Origin: an uncultured bacterium
GTDB taxonomy: Bacteria; Desulfobacterota; Desulfovibrionia; Desulfovibrionales; Desulfovibrionaceae
Reading direction: 5' to 3'
DNA length: 8,660 nucleotides
NCBI GenBank assembly: GCA_905215675.1
Contig: CAJMRA010000082.1
Location: forward strand, 1 to 8,660
Of this stretch, positions 5,709-8,660 are shown piece by piece; the first letter of the stretch is position 1; every line of letters begins with the position of its first letter. Under the pieces are notes generated by a model, which was given only the letters and a program-made list of their open reading frames with translations, was not told the DNA's origin and did not search any database. The position numbers and the translations under genes are program-made.

Positions 5709-6917
5709 TCAATAGGAAATGCGTTCAAAAAGCTTGCGCTGCGGCGTGACGGACAGGTGATAGAGCTTGTCCTGCGGCACGTTGAGATAGGGAATATCCT
5801 CCTTGCGGTGCTTGAGAAAGAGCGCCAGCACGACGCGGTTGATGGCCTGATGTCCCACAATGATGATGGGCCTGTCCTTGGCCAGAAAAAGAACGCGCAT
5901 GACGCCGCGCCGTACGCGATCGCGCAGCATGGCGTAACTTTCGCCGTGGGGATAGGCGTAGCCGTACTTGTCGGCATTGCGTTGCATGGTCACCTGCGGC
6001 ATGGTCGCGCGGATGTCGTCATAGCGCATGCCTTCGCAGTCTCCGGCGAAAATTTCGTCAAATTCCTTCAGGGCCAGGCAGCGCAGATCGGGGCGTTCCG
6101 CCAGCAGGGGGGCGGCCGTTTCGTGGGAACGACGCCGGGTCGAGGTGAACAGCCAGTCGATACGCTCGCCGCGCAGATGCCGCGCCAGACGCCGGGCCTG
6201 TTCCAGACCCTTCGGCGTCAACGGCGGATCGCCGCCGATGCGGCCTTCGAGGTTGAATTCCGTCTGGCCGTGCCGCACAAGATAGAGGCTGCGAACCCAG
6301 GGACAGACCAGCACTTCACGGATGGCCGGATACATGGGGGAGGCTTCGCAGGGCTGTTCCTGCAAAATGCGGTTTGCCAGGGAATCGACCCGAATCCAGA
6401 ATCGTTCCGGCCCGTCGCCGACCGGCGTATACATGGCTTCATAATAGCCGAGCCGTTCCCTGAAGCTGGCGACGGCCTCCTCCTCGCTGTAGGCGGCGTA
6501 TTCCGGCAGGCGGGCCTTGGCGCGAATGCTCAGATCGAGCAGCAGGGGGTCCTCGTTGACGCATTCGATGAACAGAGCCGGATGGTCCCGCAATTCCTCA
6601 AGAATCAGGGTGCGCCGTCCGGCGCTGACGTTGGTGGCGTCGAGGATGGCCACGTCGCCGCCCTGCGCCAGCCATTGGCGGGCCCGTTCCAGATTGCGGC
6701 GGCAGAGATCCTCGCGCAGGGCCCTGCCTTCGGCGTTGTCGGGACGATAGAATTCGGGACTGGTGGACATGGCGCCCAGCAGACGGCGGCGCAGATCGCC
6801 GTTATTGAAAATGGCCACCTGACGCCCGTCGGCCTCCAGCCCTTCGCGGATGCGCTGCGCAAGCGTGGATTTGCCGCGTGCGGGCAGACCTACCATGATG
6901 ACATAAAGCTTTCGCAT
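5709..6917 (-). CDS. Bifunctional 6-phosphofructo-2-kinase/fructose-2,6-bisphosphatase-like protein
   Basis: Predicted to make and remove fructose 2,6-bisphosphate, a regulator of glycolysis and gluconeogenesis. The 402 residues join two domains in the order of eukaryotic PFKFB. The kinase half has the P-loop GLPARGKST (10-18), FNNGDLRRR (family FNxGxYRR), DATN (D93) and the lysine K134 in RAKARLPEY. The histidine-phosphatase half has LVRHGQTEFN (R215, H216), GRIGGD, FDEIFAGDCEGM (E288), YPHGESY and VGHQAINR (H356). H216, E288 and H356 correspond to the catalytic His-Glu-His of FBPase-2. The variable N-terminal regulatory extension of animal isoforms is absent. The start at 6917 follows GAGG. 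The frame extends to 7019, but those residues come from repeat and terminator DNA. No promoter is clear. Fold and homology are secure; the balance of activities is unknown. Confidence 0.9.
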   Translation of the reverse strand: MRKLYVIMVGLPARGKSTLAQRIREGLEADGRQVAIFNNGDLRRRLLGAMSTSPEFYRPDNAEGRALREDLCRRNLERARQWLAQGGDVAILDATNVSAGRRTLILEELRDHPALFIECVNEDPLLLDLSIRAKARLPEYAAYSEEEAVASFRERLGYYEAMYTPVGDGPERFWIRVDSLANRILQEQPCEASPMYPAIREVLVCPWVRSLYLVRHGQTEFNLEGRIGGDPPLTPKGLEQARRLARHLRGERIDWLFTSTRRRSHETAAPLLAERPDLRCLALKEFDEIFAGDCEGMRYDDIRATMPQVTMQRNADKYGYAYPHGESYAMLRDRVRRGVMRVLFLAKDRPIIIVGHQAINRVVLALFLKHRKEDIPYLNVPQDKLYHLSVTPQRKLFERISY

Positions 6918-6962
6918 GCGCGCCTCGTTGACGGCGGCAACGGCGGACGGCCGTACGCCGGG

Positions 6963-6992
6963 AAATGTGAAAGGGCGGCCCGGAGCCGCCCT
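6963..6992 (-). terminator. Probable tyrS terminator
   Basis: AGGGCGGC (6972-6979) and GCCGCCCT (6985-6992) form an 8-bp GC-rich stem with a 5-nt loop. On the minus strand the tail is TTCACATTT, only partly T-rich. It lies 157 bp past the tyrS stop and 46 bp before the kinase/phosphatase start, so it may end tyrS transcription or sit in the leader of the next gene. Confidence 0.5.
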
Positions 6993-6993
6993 C

Positions 6994-7125
6994 TGGAATA
7001 TTGTCAGTTTGAAACGCATGGCGCTTCAAACCATACGGCCTGTCGTTTCGCGGAAAAAGCGCTGTTTTTCCGTTCAGTTCGGGCCGGGCGGCGCTGTGCC
7101 GCCGCCTTGCGCATTCATAAATGTG
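6994..7125 (+). repeat. Dispersed intergenic repeat, copy B (series of hairpins)
   Basis: The core 7007-7106 matches copy A (3223-3321) with about 12 differences, including one gap. Hairpin 1 is GTTTGAAACGC (7007-7017) with GCGCTTCAAAC (7021-7031), with one non-paired position. Hairpin 2 is perfect: CGGAAAAA (7051-7058), GCGCTG, TTTTTCCG (7065-7072). Hairpin 3 is GGCGGC (7087-7092), GCTGT, GCCGCC (7098-7103). A fourth, CGCATT (7110-7115) with AATGTG (7120-7125), has diverged in sequence from copy A. The leading edge (6994-7006) is only a partial match to TAGAGC and what follows it. It fills the spacer after tyrS. Confidence 0.7.
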
Positions 7126-7148
7126 TCGGTTGCCTTCGGCGTCCCGAA

Positions 7149-8348
7149 TCACCCCTGCACGGTCAGGCGCAGGAAGCGCTTTTTGCCGAGCTTGACGACA
7201 TAGTCCCCGGCGGCAAGCGGGGTCAGGGCGTCGTCGCAGCGTTTCCCGTCAATGGAGAGAGCGCCTTCCTTGATCAGGCGTTTGGCTTCGCCGCGGCTCT
7301 TGACAAGACCGGCATCGGCGAGAAAGGCGGACGGAGCGCTGGCTTCGCCGTGCGGGCAGGCAAAGGTCGGGGCGTCGTCGGGAACGCCGCCGCCCGCAAA
7401 GACGGCGTTGAAGCCTTGACGGGCCTCGTCGGCGGCCTTTTCGCTGTGATAGCGGGCCACCATTTCGTGGGCCAGTTCTTCCTTGGCGGCCTTGGGATGG
7501 ACGCTGCCGTTTTCCACACCGGCGCGCAGGGCGGCGATCTCTTCCAGGGACTTGCCGGAAAGCAGTTCGTAATAGCGCCACATGAGTTCGTCGGAAATGG
7601 CCATGACCTTGCCGAAGATTTCCGACGGGGCCTCGTCGATACCGATGTAGTTGCCGTAGGATTTGGACATCTTGCGCACGCCGTCCGTGCCTTCCAGCAG
7701 CGGCATGGTCAGGATGCACTGGCTTTCCTGCCCGTAATGGGCCTGAAGGTTCCGGCCCATGAGCAGATTGAACTTCTGATCCGTGCCGCCCATTTCCACG
7801 TCGGTCTTGAGGGCGACGGAGTCGTAGCCCTGGCAGAGCGGATACATGAATTCATGAATGGAGATGGCGCGCTGCTCGCGATAGCGTTTTTCAAAGTCGT
7901 CGCGTTCCAGCATGCGGGCCACGGTGCAGTGGGAGGCCAGACGGATGAAGTCGGCGGCGCTCATCTGACCGAGCCAGCGGGAGTTGAATTCCACCAGCGT
8001 CTTTTCCGGGTCCAGAATCTTGAAGACCTGCCGCTTGTAGGTTTCGGCATTGGCCAGAACCTGTTCCTCGGTGAGAGGGGGGCGGGTTTCCGAACGGCCG
8101 GAAGGATCGCCGATGCGGCCCGTGAAATCGCCGATCAGGAAAATGACCTGATGGCCGAGTTCCTGAAAATGGCGCATCTTGTGCATGACGACGGTGTGCC
8201 CGAGGTGGAGATCGGGCGCGGTCGGGTCAAAGCCGACCTTGACGCGCAGGGGCGTGCCTCGTTCCAGTTTTTTGCGCAACTCGCCCTCGTCGATGAGTTC
8301 CGCTACGCCGCGCTTGATGAGCGCCATTTGCCGTTCAATATCGATCAT
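7149..8348 (-). CDS. tyrS: Tyrosyl-tRNA synthetase TyrS
   Basis: TyrS charges tRNA-Tyr with tyrosine, using ATP, in the cytoplasm. The 399-residue class I enzyme has the HIGH-type motif HLGH (48-51) after VGFDPTAPD. It also has GDFTGRIGDPSGRSE, the tyrosine/adenylate pocket motif GGTDQKFN (187 onward), and KMSKS (226-230). A C-terminal S4 RNA-binding domain (about 340-399) includes FLADAGLVKSRGEAKRLIKEG. Length and motifs fit the shorter bacterial TyrRS subgroup (sometimes called TyrZ-like) better than the E. coli TyrS type. The start at 8348 follows AGGAAGAG. The frame is open to 8534, but that part lacks family similarity and contains the promoter. A sigma-70-type promoter lies 85 bp upstream. 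No T-box leader is seen. Confidence 0.97.
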   Translation of the reverse strand: MIDIERQMALIKRGVAELIDEGELRKKLERGTPLRVKVGFDPTAPDLHLGHTVVMHKMRHFQELGHQVIFLIGDFTGRIGDPSGRSETRPPLTEEQVLANAETYKRQVFKILDPEKTLVEFNSRWLGQMSAADFIRLASHCTVARMLERDDFEKRYREQRAISIHEFMYPLCQGYDSVALKTDVEMGGTDQKFNLLMGRNLQAHYGQESQCILTMPLLEGTDGVRKMSKSYGNYIGIDEAPSEIFGKVMAISDELMWRYYELLSGKSLEEIAALRAGVENGSVHPKAAKEELAHEMVARYHSEKAADEARQGFNAVFAGGGVPDDAPTFACPHGEASAPSAFLADAGLVKSRGEAKRLIKEGALSIDGKRCDDALTPLAAGDYVVKLGKKRFLRLTVQG

Positions 8349-8432
8349 CGAACTCTTCCTGAAAATATCCCGGTAGATGAAGCGTGAAAACAGGCCTCCG
8401 GCCGACCACAGCGGCGCGCCCGCAGGCAAGAC

Positions 8433-8462
8433 AGCATACGCCGACGCTTGCGGGACTGTCAA
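8433..8462 (-). promoter_or_regulatory. Sigma-70-type promoter of tyrS
   Basis: On the minus strand a perfect TTGACA (8457-8462) lies 18 bp from TATGCT (8433-8438; 4 of 6). The predicted start near 8426 gives a leader of about 78 nt. That leader contains a small GGCC-TCC-GGCC hairpin (8393-8403) followed by TGTTTT on the mRNA, too short to call an attenuator. Confidence 0.65.
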
Positions 8463-8556
8463 ATTACGGCCGGATGGCGCGGGCGGGGCCGTGTCCGGGG
8501 GAGGGGCCTTTCCCCTTTCCTTTTTCAAAGGCAAAACGCTCTGGGGTCTGTCAACA

Positions 8557-8593
8557 CTGTTTTTCTGTTTATTTCAAATAAATAGAAATTCAG
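8557..8593. repeat. AT-rich long inverted repeat upstream of tyrS
   Basis: TTTCTGTTTATT (8562-8573) pairs with AATAAATAGAAA (8577-8588) around a TCA loop: 12 bp with one G-T pair. After a TT/TT mismatch, CTG (8557-8559) pairs with CAG (8591-8593). No T-run follows on either strand, so it is unlikely to be a terminator. It may be an operator or belong to a gene beyond the right edge. The pocket is strikingly AT-rich compared with its surroundings. Confidence 0.5.
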
Positions 8594-8604
8594 ATTGTTC
8601 ATAG

Positions 8605-8649
8605 CCTCTGAAAAATACTTGCCGCCTGCCCTGTGTCCCCTCTGAAAAA
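8605..8649. repeat. Two 11-bp direct repeats at the right edge
   Basis: CCTCTGAAAAA occurs at 8605-8615 and again at 8639-8649, 34 bp apart start to start (about three helical turns). This could be a pair of protein-binding sites for a promoter outside the window, or chance. Apart from these and the AT-rich inverted repeat, 8463-8660 shows no recognisable gene. Confidence 0.35.
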
Positions 8650-8660
8650 GCGCGTTGGGG

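Noticed and set aside
5757..8387. An 876-codon open frame on the plus strand covering most of two genes.
   Set aside because: It is antisense to the PFK-2/FBPase-2 and tyrS genes, has no recognisable domain, and its openness follows from the GC-rich codon pattern of the real genes on the other strand.
8520..8530. CTTTTTCAAAG shared with 3333-3343, as a possible fourth copy of the intergenic repeat.
   Set aside because: Only 11 bases match and the flanks differ; a short CTTT-TTC-AAAG hairpin can arise by chance.
8349..8660. T-box riboswitch upstream of tyrS.
   Set aside because: The conserved T-box sequence and a following terminator with antiterminator are not found, and the predicted leader of about 78 nt is too short.
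1..8660. CRISPR arrays, tRNA or rRNA genes, insertion sequences, prophage or toxin-antitoxin pairs.
   Set aside because: No regularly spaced repeats, cloverleaf, transposase-like or phage-like proteins were seen on either strand.

Overview
This looks like an ordinary chromosomal stretch from a GC-rich Gram-negative bacterium, most likely a sulfate-reducing deltaproteobacterium of the Desulfovibrio group. That guess rests on the overall gene style, the hisD-purC-fabI run, a cysteine-bearing GrpE N-terminus and a eukaryote-type PFK-2/FBPase-2 homologue. It is inference from sequence character only; no search was run. There is no sign of phage, insertion sequences, CRISPR or tRNA genes.

Layout. 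The left end carries grpE on the minus strand, divergent from a plus-strand run hisD - purC - fabI (about 914 to 4368). The 231-bp grpE/hisD spacer holds a good sigma-70-type promoter for hisD, a terminator-like hairpin in the hisD leader, and two mutually exclusive hairpins just upstream of grpE. A bidirectional terminator at 4411-4446 closes fabI and separates it from a convergent minus-strand run. Read 5' to 3', that run is tyrS (start 8348), then a bifunctional 6-phosphofructo-2-kinase/fructose-2,6-bisphosphatase-like gene (start 6917), then a receiver-HD-GYP response regulator (start 5518). A terminator-like hairpin lies between tyrS and the kinase gene, and the regulator has its own promoter candidate, so these are probably separate transcription units.

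Functions. Most genes are housekeeping: protein folding (GrpE), histidine synthesis (HisD), purine synthesis (PurC), fatty-acid elongation (FabI) and Tyr-tRNA charging (TyrS). Two are regulatory: a predicted c-di-GMP phosphodiesterase response regulator whose receiver lacks the conserved Lys-Pro, and a predicted enzyme making and breaking fructose 2,6-bisphosphate, a signal best known from eukaryotes.

The most notable non-coding structure is a dispersed intergenic repeat. Two long copies (3210-3353 and about 6994-7125) share about 88% identity over 100 bp and fold into a series of hairpins. A third, 25-bp partial copy (4456-4480) is inverted. In two of the three copies the repeat edge TAGAGC supplies the TAG stop codon of the adjoining gene. 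I saw no complete, wholly new biological system. The best leads are this repeat family, the bacterial PFK-2/FBPase-2 and the grpE leader.
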